Shown: positions 15,461 through 24,274 of the stretch, one piece after another
How the letters are laid out: each line of letters begins with the position of its first letter
Position numbering within the stretch: position 1 is the first letter of the stretch
NCBI GenBank assembly: GCA_044225675.1
Contig: JBGAIH010000024.1
Location: forward strand, 16,080-80,079
Direction: 5' to 3'
DNA: 64,000 nt
Source of the DNA: JACMQX01 sp044225675
Lineage (GTDB): Bacteria > Pseudomonadota > Gammaproteobacteria > Burkholderiales > Burkholderiaceae_C
Notes under the pieces: model-generated
Told to the model about the DNA's origin: nothing
The model's database searches: none
Seen by the model: the letters and a program-made list of their open reading frames with translations, nothing else
Program-made: the position numbers and the translations under genes

Positions 15461-18075
15461 GCAGCGACTTCCGAATCACGGCAGCCGCGTCCGCCGATCG
15501 CTCGGCGCAGGAGAAGGAGCGCAAACAGGAGGTCCGTCGCAAGCGCTGGGTCGACGCCCAGCAGCAAAAGCGGTTCGAGCAGGCGCTCACCCGAGGCGTC
15601 GCCGAAGAATCGATCAAGCCGGGAACGGCTTCTGCACAGGCTCAGGCGCTCGCGAACGGTCTGCAGCGCGAAGCCATGGCTGCGCAGTTCACAAGCAGCT
15701 TGGCTGCACCGCAGGCGCCCTCCCCCATCGAGCCTCCCACTGAGCCCCCTGCCCAGCCAGATTCGGCGCCGCCACCCACCAACAGCGAGTCAGGCGATCC
15801 GTCACGCGATGCCCGGCTCGCCCCGTCGTCGTTGCCGACTCCTGCGCGGGTGACGGCGCGCACGGAAAGCACCGCCACGCTGCCGGCACCGAGCCCGGCG
15901 CCGAAGCGGGACGACGCGTCGCATTCTGCAGCGCCGTCCCAGCGCGACATGACACACACCTCTTCGCCGCCTGTATTGCGCACCGCCCAGCCCTCGGCCG
16001 CCGCCATGCAAGAGGCGCACTTCGACGACACCCCGCCTCAGGCGACCCAGTTGCCGCGAGCCCAGGAGGCCGTCACCGCCCGTCAAACGCCCAGCGAGAC
16101 CGGGCGGCCTGGCGAGTCGAGTCTCCGCAGGTCCGAGTCCGTACCCGATCAGCGGGCTGATCGTGACGCCCGTTTTGAAGGCCTCGACGCGCGGACTCCT
16201 GCAAGGCCAGGCGCTGCGGCCCCACCGCCCCTTGTGCCTTCTGCGCTCGTCACGGAATCTCGTTCTGCACCCGCACCTGCGGTTCTGAATGAATCGTTGA
16301 GCAACTTGTTCGCGGCGGCGTCCGAGACGCGCCCACCGCCGCACCCAGTTCCTGACGAATCTCAAGCCCGCGACAAGGCCGGCGCTTCTCACCGCATTGC
16401 CGCAGCAGCCGCACCGCCTCCTGCACCCATGCCTCCTGCATCGGCGCCCCTTGCACCAGCCGTTCCTGCGCCAGCCGTTCCTGCACCAGCGCCGGTGGCG
16501 CAAGCGATGCCTGGCATGCCCGCCGTCGCAGCATCCGCCGTACTTGCGGAACAGGCTCTGGCCTCGGAGCCGATGCGCGCCACGGCAGCGCCCCGGGAGC
16601 CGATCAGCGAAGACTCTGTGCGTGCGCCCGCAACCTCAGATCTCCCGGAGGACACACGCAGCACGTCGCCCCGCTCGGCCGATGGCCGGCCATCGCTGCC
16701 TCCTTCGTCTCCACCGGCAACCCGGTCGCGGATGCGCGATCTGGCTGGAGTGCTCCAACCCAGGCCGTGGCCAGAAGCTGCGCCGCCGTTGGGACTTGAC
16801 GCACCCCCCCCTCCCGAGCCGTCCGAAGCGCCCGTCTTGATGGCAACCTATCCGCCCTCGCCTGATGGCCCTGTGTCGTTGCGGCCGCAGTCTGCGGGAG
16901 TCGACGAAAGAGTCGCCCCGCCCGAAGCGACCGATCCCCCCATCGGCACAAGCTCAGACGTCCCCGCCCGGCCTGCCGCGCCTTCTTCTGCAGCCCGACC
17001 TGGTCCACCTGACGAAGCCACAGCGAAGGCGCGTTCGCCTGATGCAAGGTCGCCTGCTCCAGACCCCATGCCGCAGGCGGTCCTGAAGGCTACCGTGTCT
17101 GCTGCCATGTCCGCTGCCGTGCCCCATTCCACTCGGGACGCGTTGGCCCAAGCCGCCGCACCCAGGCTGCCGACCGATATTCGCCCCGAAGTTCAAGAGG
17201 ACGGCCTGGACCCGACCGACAGCGCCGACGACGGGGCCAGCGACCCTCCGCCCCCCAAGGACCCCGCCGCAACGCAAGCGCTGCCGCCCACGCCGGTCAT
17301 TCCGCACGAGGCCGCCCGCTCCTCCGCCGACGCTCTGTGGCAGACAAGGAGCGAGTGGGTTGCAGCGCTGGCCCTTCCCACGGGCCGGCCCGACGGCATC
17401 GTGACAAGAAAGGATGCGCGGCCAGCCGCTGCGCGCAGCATCGACCCACACGATGGCGCGCGAGACGCCGATGGCGTCTTCTCCGCCGCCGGCCCTGCTG
17501 CGTTCGCCCGGACGGCGCGCCTGGATCCCGAAGACCAGGGCAGCAGCGGCGACCGCCGTGGGAACGACCATGATGCGCATCGCTTTGGACAGGCCCTGCG
17601 TGCAGCCGCCTCCTCCCGTGCAGACAGCGGGGCGCTCCCGTCGCCGTTCGAACTGCTGGGGGCGCCTGCGCGGCAAACCGCCCACACCACGTCAGAGGCC
17701 GCCGGCAACGCCCCGGTTGCACCCGCCCCCATCGATGCGCAGCTGTACCGGCGGATCGGGGATGTCGTCGAGCGGCTGATGGTAGGCGACGGCCGCAGCG
17801 GCAACAGGCAGGTGCGCATGGACGTGAAGGAAGACCTGCTGCCCGGCGTCACGATCACGGTGCAGGAGCTGGACGGTCGCCTCGAAGTCGACTTCACCTG
17901 CGTACGCGACGAGCCACGGCAGCGCCTCGCGGAGTCCGCGCCCGATCACGCGCAGATGCTGGCCACCCGCCTTGCCCGCGATGTTCTGGTCCGCGTGCAG
18001 GCCTCGGACGGGGCGGATCCGACACGCGTGGAATTCGCGGCCACGCCCTCAACCCTTCGAAGGACGCGCTCATGA
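15457..18075 (+). CDS. sctP: Needle-length regulator SctP (YscP-like), exceptionally long
   Basis: This 872-aa protein starts with a charged helical N-terminus (residues 1-75), followed by about 680 residues of Pro/Ala/Ser/Thr-rich, apparently unfolded sequence with local PAVPAPAVPAPAP repeats around residue 325. It ends in a compact domain at about 760-865 containing VKEDLLPGVTITVQELDGRLEVDF, matching the T3S4 substrate-switch domain. In Yersinia, YscP acts as a molecular ruler and switches the export gate to late substrates. YscP is about 515 aa and PscP about 370 aa, so this copy is much longer. Its start overlaps sctO by 4 bp and its end overlaps sctQ by 4 bp. Confidence 0.88.
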   Translation: MSSDFRITAAASADRSAQEKERKQEVRRKRWVDAQQQKRFEQALTRGVAEESIKPGTASAQAQALANGLQREAMAAQFTSSLAAPQAPSPIEPPTEPPAQPDSAPPPTNSESGDPSRDARLAPSSLPTPARVTARTESTATLPAPSPAPKRDDASHSAAPSQRDMTHTSSPPVLRTAQPSAAAMQEAHFDDTPPQATQLPRAQEAVTARQTPSETGRPGESSLRRSESVPDQRADRDARFEGLDARTPARPGAAAPPPLVPSALVTESRSAPAPAVLNESLSNLFAAASETRPPPHPVPDESQARDKAGASHRIAAAAAPPPAPMPPASAPLAPAVPAPAVPAPAPVAQAMPGMPAVAASAVLAEQALASEPMRATAAPREPISEDSVRAPATSDLPEDTRSTSPRSADGRPSLPPSSPPATRSRMRDLAGVLQPRPWPEAAPPLGLDAPPPPEPSEAPVLMATYPPSPDGPVSLRPQSAGVDERVAPPEATDPPIGTSSDVPARPAAPSSAARPGPPDEATAKARSPDARSPAPDPMPQAVLKATVSAAMSAAVPHSTRDALAQAAAPRLPTDIRPEVQEDGLDPTDSADDGASDPPPPKDPAATQALPPTPVIPHEAARSSADALWQTRSEWVAALALPTGRPDGIVTRKDARPAAARSIDPHDGARDADGVFSAAGPAAFARTARLDPEDQGSSGDRRGNDHDAHRFGQALRAAASSRADSGALPSPFELLGAPARQTAHTTSEAAGNAPVAPAPIDAQLYRRIGDVVERLMVGDGRSGNRQVRMDVKEDLLPGVTITVQELDGRLEVDFTCVRDEPRQRLAESAPDHAQMLATRLARDVLVRVQASDGADPTRVEFAATPSTLRRTRS

Positions 18076-19289
18076 TGCGAACCCCTCCGGTCCAGGCCCG
18101 CACGCTCACCCCCCCCAGGCTGACCCGCAATGAAGCACAGGCCCGCAGCCTGCTCGCACAGCGAGCGCGCGACTGCGAGATCGTTCTTGGCGACCAGTAC
18201 GCCCTGTTGAGCGTCGAACCTCTGGCCGTGCCCCGTGATGCGGACACAAGCTCAGTCACACCCGCTCGGCGGTCACCTCACTGGCGTGTCCGGGCAGAGT
18301 GGGCCGGTGCGCCGTTCGAGGTCCTCATGCCCGAAACCGCCTGTCGCCAATGGCTTGCCGGACAGTTCCCGGAACTCGTCATTCCTGAACTTACCGAGTC
18401 GCTGAGGGCGGCATTTCTCGAGGCCGCCTTGGCACAGACGCTGGACGCCGTTCACGCGTTGCAACGAGGCCCCATCCGGCTCGAAGGCGCGGCCACAGCG
18501 GATGACGACTTCCACGAGGTCGACGCCGAGCTGCGCCAGCGCTTTGCAGTGAAGATCGTGATGAACGGCCAACTGCTGCGCGTGCGGCTGCGCACCAATT
18601 CCCTGGGTCTCATGCTCATGGCCGGCCTGGCGTCCCAGCGCGAAGCTGCCGCCGGGCCGCTGGACGGTGAAAGCATCCCGATCATCCTGCGCGCCGCTGT
18701 AGGCACGACACGCCTGGCCGCATCACGCCTGGCGTCCCTCAGGCCAGGCGATGCCGTGTTGCTCGACCACAGCTGGACGCAACAGAGCGGCGAGCTCTGG
18801 CTCGGAATCGATCGCTGGGGTTTGCGCGTCCGCTTCGAGGGCGAACAACTCATCGTGACCCAACCCTTCAACCACACGGAAGCCATCATGGACACAGATC
18901 TCGACGACGAAGCTGCCGGCGACGGCGGCCACGCCCTGCCGCTCAATGACCTGCCAGTTCGACTGCAGTTCGATCTGGGCGAGCGCAGTCTGACCTTGGG
19001 CGAAGTCGTCGCCCTGCAGGTGGGCCAGGTGCTCGACCTCGCACGTCCCTTGTCACAGGCCGTGAACATCCGCGCCAACGGTGCACTGATCGGCACCGGC
19101 GAGCTGATGGAAATCGGAGGCCGGGTGGCCGTGGGCATCACGTCGCTGGGCCGCCGCGAGGAAGCGCACACCCTGCCCGCCACGGCCATGGACGACCTGC
19201 ACGATGAGGACGACGAGACGCTGGACTCGATCCCGGCTGACGCGCCTGGGCATGAAGCCCATCCGTCCGCAGAAGCGAGCGCATCATGA
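18072..19289 (+). CDS. sctQ: T3SS cytoplasmic sorting platform protein SctQ
   Basis: This 405-aa protein has a divergent N-terminal half and a C-terminal SpoA/FliN domain (about residues 300-370) with LPVRLQFDLGERSLTLGEV and VNIRANGALIGTGELMEIGGRVAV. SctQ forms the pods that gather chaperone-substrate complexes below the basal body. An internal in-frame ATG at 18888 sits just before the last SpoA domain with a GGAAG ribosome-like site. It could yield a short C-terminal form as in YscQ. The gene overlaps sctP and sctR by 4 bp each. Confidence 0.95.
   Translation: MMRTPPVQARTLTPPRLTRNEAQARSLLAQRARDCEIVLGDQYALLSVEPLAVPRDADTSSVTPARRSPHWRVRAEWAGAPFEVLMPETACRQWLAGQFPELVIPELTESLRAAFLEAALAQTLDAVHALQRGPIRLEGAATADDDFHEVDAELRQRFAVKIVMNGQLLRVRLRTNSLGLMLMAGLASQREAAAGPLDGESIPIILRAAVGTTRLAASRLASLRPGDAVLLDHSWTQQSGELWLGIDRWGLRVRFEGEQLIVTQPFNHTEAIMDTDLDDEAAGDGGHALPLNDLPVRLQFDLGERSLTLGEVVALQVGQVLDLARPLSQAVNIRANGALIGTGELMEIGGRVAVGITSLGRREEAHTLPATAMDDLHDEDDETLDSIPADAPGHEAHPSAEASAS
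18877..18890 (+). promoter_or_regulatory. Possible internal translation start in sctQ
   Basis: GGAAG followed by CCATC and ATG (18888-18890) lies in frame inside sctQ, just before the C-terminal SpoA domain. Starting here would give a product of about 133 aa. YscQ, SpaO and SsaQ are known to produce a C-terminal fragment from an internal start, and it assembles with the full-length protein. This is inference from position and motif only. Confidence 0.5.
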
Positions 19290-19936
19290 TCGGCAACATC
19301 GACCCGGTCTCGCTGGCACTGGGTCTGGCCGTTCTGGCGCTGATCCCGACCCTGGTCGTGTGCACGACCTGCTTCATGAAGATCGCCATCGTCATGTCCC
19401 TGGTGCGAAACGCACTGGGCGTGCAGCAGATCCCCCCCAACATCGCCCTCTACGGTCTGTCGCTGATTCTCACGGCCTACATCATGGCCCCCATCGGCTA
19501 CCGGATGTACGACAGCGCAGCGCAGGTGCCGCCCAGCGCGCGAACGGTGGAAGCCGTGGTGTCGCAGATGCGCAAAGCCGCCGAGCCGATGCGCGGATTC
19601 CTCGCGCGCTACAGCAAGCCGGACCAGCGGGAGTTCTTCGCCCGCACCGCCAGGCAGCTGTGGGGCCCGGAACTGGCCGCCGACGTCAAGACAGACGACT
19701 TCCTCGTTCTGATGCCCGCCTTTCTGGTCAGCGAGATGACGGCAGCCTTCCAGATCGGGTTCCTGCTCTTCCTGCCCTTCATCGTGATCGACATCGTGAT
19801 CTCCAACATCCTGCTGGCCATGGGGATGATGATGGTGTCGCCAGTCACGATCTCCCTGCCGCTCAAGCTCTTCCTGTTCGTGGCGGTGGACGGCTGGTCC
19901 AAGCTGATCCACGGGCTCGTGATGACCTACGTCTGA
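19286..19936 (+). CDS. sctR: T3SS export apparatus protein SctR
   Basis: This 216-aa integral membrane protein has the FliP/YscR family pattern: an N-terminal membrane segment with TCFMKIAIVMSLVRNALG, a central soluble loop, and two C-terminal membrane segments containing LLFLPFIVIDIVISNILLAM and the final MMMVSP...SLPLKLFLFV. Five SctR subunits form the core of the export gate. Length matches YscR (217 aa). The start overlaps sctQ by 4 bp and sctS follows 4 bp later. Confidence 0.98.
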   Translation: MIGNIDPVSLALGLAVLALIPTLVVCTTCFMKIAIVMSLVRNALGVQQIPPNIALYGLSLILTAYIMAPIGYRMYDSAAQVPPSARTVEAVVSQMRKAAEPMRGFLARYSKPDQREFFARTARQLWGPELAADVKTDDFLVLMPAFLVSEMTAAFQIGFLLFLPFIVIDIVISNILLAMGMMMVSPVTISLPLKLFLFVAVDGWSKLIHGLVMTYV

Positions 19937-19940
19937 TGCC

Positions 19941-20210
19941 ATGGAATCCGCCGAACTTGTTTCCGTCCTGGGCAAGGCGCTCTACCTGACGCTGTGGCTG
20001 TCGCTGCCCCCGATCATCGTGGCGTCGGTGGTCGGCACGCTGTTCTCGCTGTTCCAGGCGCTCACGCAGATTCAGGAGCAGACGCTGTCATTCGCCGTCA
20101 AGCTGATCGCCGTCATGGCGACGCTTGCGCTCACGGCCCGATGGATCGGCGGCGAGCTGTACAACTACACGATGGTGGTGTTCACCATGATTCCGCAAGT
20201 GGCTCGTTAG
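19941..20210 (+). CDS. sctS: T3SS export apparatus protein SctS
   Basis: This 89-aa protein has two membrane helices separated by the conserved FQALTQIQEQTLSFAVKL loop of FliQ/YscS proteins. Four copies wrap the SctR-SctT core of the export gate. Length matches YscS (88 aa). It lies between sctR and sctT with very short gaps. Confidence 0.97.
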   Translation: MESAELVSVLGKALYLTLWLSLPPIIVASVVGTLFSLFQALTQIQEQTLSFAVKLIAVMATLALTARWIGGELYNYTMVVFTMIPQVAR

Positions 20211-20217
20211 AGCGGCC

Positions 20218-21033
20218 ATGGACTCGGTCCTGTATTTCGAGGCCAAGGCCTTCCTGGGTGCGCTGATGTATACGCAGCCGCGCACCCTCGCCATGCTCGC
20301 GGTCCTGCCGATCTTCAACAGCCAGATCGTGCCGGGCATGCTGCGCCTGGCCGTTGGCGCCGGTGTGGGCGCCGTCGTCGCGCCCATGCTCATGCCGGCC
20401 ATCGGCTACGCGCAGGACGTGAGCGCCGCCCAGCTCCTTCTGATGCTCGTCAAGGAAGCCATGGTCGGCTTCATGCTGGGCTACCTGATCGCGATCCCGT
20501 TCTGGGCGTTCGAAGCCATCGGCTTCTTCATCGACAACCAGCGCGGCGCGAGCATCGCTGCAACGCTCAACCCCTTGACCGGCAACGACTCGTCGCCACT
20601 GGGCCTGCTGTTCAACCAGGCCTTCATCGTGTTCTTCTTCGTGAGTGGCGGCTTCATCCTGATGCTGGGCATTCTGTACGACAGCTTCAGGCAGTGGCCG
20701 GTCTTCACCTTCATGCCGACCCTGCGACCCGACTCCATGCCATTGCTGCTCGGTCAGCTGGACCGGCTGGTGCAGATCGCCCTGCTGCTCAGCGCACCGG
20801 TGATCGTGGCCATGTTTCTCTCGGAACTCGGCCTGGCCCTCGTCAGCCGCTTCGTGCCTTCGCTTCAGGTGTTCTTCCTGGCCATGCCGATCAAGAGCGC
20901 GCTCGCCATCCTGGTGCTGATGCTGTACATGAGCACGCTGTTCGACTATGGCCTGGACTACATCAACGCGTTGCGGGGCGTCGTGCCCTTTCTGGACCAG
21001 CAGTGGCGCCCCGCGCCGGGAGGCGGGCGATGA
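20218..21033 (+). CDS. sctT: T3SS export apparatus protein SctT
   Basis: This 271-aa membrane protein has six hydrophobic segments and the FliR/YscT motif with FIDNQRGASIAATLNPLTGNDSS in a cytoplasmic loop. One SctT caps the SctR pentamer. Length fits the family (about 260). The stop overlaps the sctU start (ATGA). Confidence 0.97.
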   Translation: MDSVLYFEAKAFLGALMYTQPRTLAMLAVLPIFNSQIVPGMLRLAVGAGVGAVVAPMLMPAIGYAQDVSAAQLLLMLVKEAMVGFMLGYLIAIPFWAFEAIGFFIDNQRGASIAATLNPLTGNDSSPLGLLFNQAFIVFFFVSGGFILMLGILYDSFRQWPVFTFMPTLRPDSMPLLLGQLDRLVQIALLLSAPVIVAMFLSELGLALVSRFVPSLQVFFLAMPIKSALAILVLMLYMSTLFDYGLDYINALRGVVPFLDQQWRPAPGGGR

Positions 21034-22082
21034 GTGAGAAGACCGAACAGCCGACTCACCAGAAGATCCGCAAGGCCCGGGAGGAAGGGCAGGTCGCGCA
21101 CAGCAAGGATTTCACCCAGACGGCGCTGATCCTCGCCTTGTTCGGGTGGATGATCGGCTCCGCGCCCGATCTGATCCACGCATTCGGCGAGATGATTCTC
21201 ATGCCCGCCGGCATGCTCGGCATGGAGTTCGATGCGGCAGTCAACGCGATCGCGACCGAGCTGCTGTGGAAAAGCATCGAACTGCTTCTGCCCTACCTGC
21301 TGATCGTGATCGGTCTCGGCCTTTTCGTGGAGATGGCGCAGACCGGACTGCTCATTTCCTTCAAGGCCATGATGCCTTCGGGCAAGAAGCTCAATGTGGT
21401 GCAGAACGTCAAGAACATCTTCAGCCTGAAGAGCCTGGTGGAGTTCCTGAAGTCGAACGTCAAGATCGCCCTGCTGGCCGTGATCGTCTGGATGCTCATC
21501 AGCGATTCACTGCCGGTCCTGATGACCTTGCCCCGTGCCGGCCTGACGGGTGTCGGCGTGGCGGTGGGCATGCTGCTCAAGTCGCTGATCCTCGGCGTCG
21601 CGCTTGGCTACGCCATCATTGCCCTGGCCGACTTCGCCTGGCAGCGTCGCCAGTACATCAAGGGGCAGATGATGACCAAGGACGAAGTCAAGCAGGAATA
21701 CAAGCAGGCTGAGGGCGATCCGCACATCAAGCATCAACGCAAGCACCTCCACCAGGAAATGCTGGAGGAGGGGGCCGTCAACAGCACGCGCAATGCGTCG
21801 GTCGTGGTCACCAACCCGACCCACCTGGCCATCGCCATCCTGTATGACAAGGACAAGACGCCATTGCCGGTCGTCCTGGCCAAGGGGGAGGGAAACCTGG
21901 CCTATCGCATGGTCGAAGCGGCCAAACAGGAGGGTATCCCTATCCTTCAGGATATTCCCCTGGCGCACGCTTTGATGAATTCTGCTGAGGTTGAACAGTA
22001 CATCCCTTCCGAATTGATCGAACCGGTGGCACAGGTGCTGCGTCTGGTTCAAGAAATGACCCCGCCCGAAGAGGAGTCTTAA
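21030..22082 (+). CDS. sctU: T3SS export switch protein SctU
   Basis: This 350-aa protein starts MSEKTEQPTHQKIRKAREEG, the FlhB/YscU hallmark. It has four membrane segments between residues about 30 and 215, and a cytoplasmic domain with the self-cleavage site NPTH (Asn262-Pro263-Thr264-His265). Autocleavage there is needed for the change from early to late substrates, working with SctP. ATG 21030 overlaps sctT by 4 bp and was chosen over a much longer out-of-family start upstream. Confidence 0.98.
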   Translation: MSEKTEQPTHQKIRKAREEGQVAHSKDFTQTALILALFGWMIGSAPDLIHAFGEMILMPAGMLGMEFDAAVNAIATELLWKSIELLLPYLLIVIGLGLFVEMAQTGLLISFKAMMPSGKKLNVVQNVKNIFSLKSLVEFLKSNVKIALLAVIVWMLISDSLPVLMTLPRAGLTGVGVAVGMLLKSLILGVALGYAIIALADFAWQRRQYIKGQMMTKDEVKQEYKQAEGDPHIKHQRKHLHQEMLEEGAVNSTRNASVVVTNPTHLAIAILYDKDKTPLPVVLAKGEGNLAYRMVEAAKQEGIPILQDIPLAHALMNSAEVEQYIPSELIEPVAQVLRLVQEMTPPEEES

Positions 22083-22084
22083 GC

Positions 22085-22537
22085 ATGTCATCCACGCCAG
22101 ACCTCGTTGCCCTGCTGCCGCCCGCCATCCGCGCATTCGCGCAGCGGCACGGCATCGGCCCGCAGTCGCTTCGCAGCGACGGCAGCCTGACGTTGACCGT
22201 GGATCGCCGCTACCGCGTCCGGATGCGTCCCGCGCCACACAACCGGGTCGCCCTGGTCGCGCAGCTGATTGCGCTGCCGACACCGCCTTCACGCGACGCC
22301 GACGCAATTCTGGAGCGGCTCACACGCGTGGGAGCGGGCATGCTGCAAAAGTATGGCAGCACCCTTTGCCTCGACGCGCGGCAGCAGGCCTTGCTGCTGC
22401 AGCAGTCCCTGCCGGCGGACGCGGATCTGCAGTCGGTCGAAGACACGATGGCGGACTTTTCCAACGCGCTCGCATTCTGGTCCAAGCTGAGCTGGTCGGA
22501 AGCGGAGTCTCTGCAACTGACCTCCCGGGAGTCATGA
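22085..22537 (+). CDS. BscW-like small T3SS protein, probable CesT-type chaperone
   Basis: This 150-aa protein has alternating strands and helices like CesT/Tir-chaperone proteins (SLTLTVDRRYRVRMRP, then VALVAQLIALP). It lies between sctU and sctC, the position occupied by bscW in Bordetella. Its role there is poorly defined. It has no signal peptide, so it is not a lipoprotein pilotin. It may be a chaperone for SctC partners or for a late substrate. A 2-bp gap follows sctU and sctC starts 1 bp downstream. Confidence 0.6.
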   Translation: MSSTPDLVALLPPAIRAFAQRHGIGPQSLRSDGSLTLTVDRRYRVRMRPAPHNRVALVAQLIALPTPPSRDADAILERLTRVGAGMLQKYGSTLCLDARQQALLLQQSLPADADLQSVEDTMADFSNALAFWSKLSWSEAESLQLTSRES

Positions 22538-22538
22538 C

Positions 22539-24209
22539 ATGAAGCCGCTTCTGAGCCGTGCCCGACTCCCGCTGTGCGCCCTGGTGCTCGCCTGCGGCTC
22601 CTTCGTCTGCAGTCCGGCGGCAGCCTCGACGCCGCCGTGGCCCGACGCTCCCTATACGCACAATGCGAACAACCAGCGGCTGGACGCCGTGCTGGCAGAG
22701 TTCGCTTCCGTCTTCGGATTGGCCCTGTCGGTGACGCCCGACGTCGGCTCGGCCCTGGTGAACGGACGGTTCACCGTCAAGAATCCCACTGAATTCATGG
22801 CTCGCCTCGCGGGCGTGTATGGATTTGTCTGGTACACGCATGCCGGCACCCTGTTCGTCAGCCGAGCCAGCGACGTCACCACGCGCAGCGTGGCGGCGCC
22901 CGGCGGCGCGGTGGGTAGCGGCGGCTTACGCAAGGCCTTGACGGAACTCGGCGTCTTTGAGCAGCGCTTCGGCTGGGGCGAGCTGTCCGACCAGGGCGTC
23001 GCGCTGGTTTCCGGTCCCGCCAGCTATGTGAACCTCATCGAGTCCACCCTGCGCAGCCTGCCTGTGCGCACGCAGCACCTGGGCGTATTCCGACTGCAGC
23101 ATGCTTCAGCCGAGGACCGCACGGTGATGTACCGCGACAAGGAGGTCACCACGCCGGGTCTGGCCAGTACCCTGCGGGACCTCCTTTCAGGCCAGGGCCG
23201 CAGTGGCGCGGGCAACGCCTCGCTGAGCGTGATGGCCGCGCCACTGCGCTCGGCACCGGCTTTGGGCGGCGAGGGTGGTTCAGCGGGCCTGACCCCGGGC
23301 AACAACCCCAGTGCCGCGACGCCGGCACCCGCCGGCCGTACGGCACCCACGGTATCGATCCAGTCCGACCCGCGGCTGAATGCCGTGATCGTGCAGGACA
23401 GTGCCGAGCGGATGCCGATCTATCAGAAGCTGATCGAGCAGCTTGACGTGCCCACCGCCCAGATCGAGATCGAGGCGATGATCATCGACATCAATACCGA
23501 GCGAGCGCGCGAGCTGGGTGTCAACTGGGCCGCCCGGTCGCCCCACGCCGCTGCCGGTTTCGGCACCATCGGCGGACCGGCGAACGGCACCTTGTCCATC
23601 TTCCGCGGCAATGGCGCCGATGCGACGTCCATGACGGTGCCGGTCGGCAACTATCTGCTTTCGCAGATTCGCCTGCTGGAGACGCAGGGAGATGCACAGA
23701 TTCAAAGCCGCCCGTCGGTGCTGACCACGGAGAACCTGGGGGCGCTGCTCGATCTGTCCGAGACCTTCTACATCCGGACGATCGGGGAGAAGGTGGCCAA
23801 CGTCACCCCGATCACGGCGGGAACCACGCTGCGCGTCACCCCTCGCACTCTGCGGGACGGCGACCGGCAGATGGTTGAACTGAAGATCGACATCGAGGAC
23901 GGCCAGATCCAGGACCGGCAGATCGGCTCATTGCCGACCGTGCGGCGCAGCACGGTCAGCACGCAGGCCATGGTGCTGCAGGGCGAGGCGCTGCTCATCG
24001 CCGGCTACTCTTCCGACCAGAACATCGTCTCGGACCAGAAGATTCCCGTGCTTGGCGACATCCCGGGATTCGGGGCCCTGTTTTCCAACAAGACGCGCGT
24101 CAATCAGAAGCGGGAACGCATGTTCCTGATCCGGCCCAGGGTCGTGGCGTATTCCAGTGCGCAGCCCACTGCCATGGACAAGGCGCCCACCCCAGGAGCG
24201 GGCCGCTGA
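22539..24209 (+). CDS. sctC: T3SS outer-membrane secretin SctC
   Basis: This 556-aa protein has a Sec signal peptide (cleavage near residues 28-30, AAAS), N0/N1 domains (VSGPASYVNLIESTLRSL), a linker rich in Gly/Ala/Pro, and a secretin core with VPVGNYLLSQIRLLETQGDAQIQSRPSVLTTEN-like conserved order and a C-terminal end with IPVLGDIPGFGALFSNK. SctC forms the outer-membrane ring. It is somewhat shorter than YscC (607 aa). A GGGAG ribosome site precedes ATG 22539. No pilotin gene is visible here. Confidence 0.97.
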   Translation: MKPLLSRARLPLCALVLACGSFVCSPAAASTPPWPDAPYTHNANNQRLDAVLAEFASVFGLALSVTPDVGSALVNGRFTVKNPTEFMARLAGVYGFVWYTHAGTLFVSRASDVTTRSVAAPGGAVGSGGLRKALTELGVFEQRFGWGELSDQGVALVSGPASYVNLIESTLRSLPVRTQHLGVFRLQHASAEDRTVMYRDKEVTTPGLASTLRDLLSGQGRSGAGNASLSVMAAPLRSAPALGGEGGSAGLTPGNNPSAATPAPAGRTAPTVSIQSDPRLNAVIVQDSAERMPIYQKLIEQLDVPTAQIEIEAMIIDINTERARELGVNWAARSPHAAAGFGTIGGPANGTLSIFRGNGADATSMTVPVGNYLLSQIRLLETQGDAQIQSRPSVLTTENLGALLDLSETFYIRTIGEKVANVTPITAGTTLRVTPRTLRDGDRQMVELKIDIEDGQIQDRQIGSLPTVRRSTVSTQAMVLQGEALLIAGYSSDQNIVSDQKIPVLGDIPGFGALFSNKTRVNQKRERMFLIRPRVVAYSSAQPTAMDKAPTPGAGR

Positions 24210-24274
24210 CGCCGGCCTCTGCGCGGCGACGCCTTGCCCTTCCGGGAACCTCACACCCCTGCCACTCGTAATCC

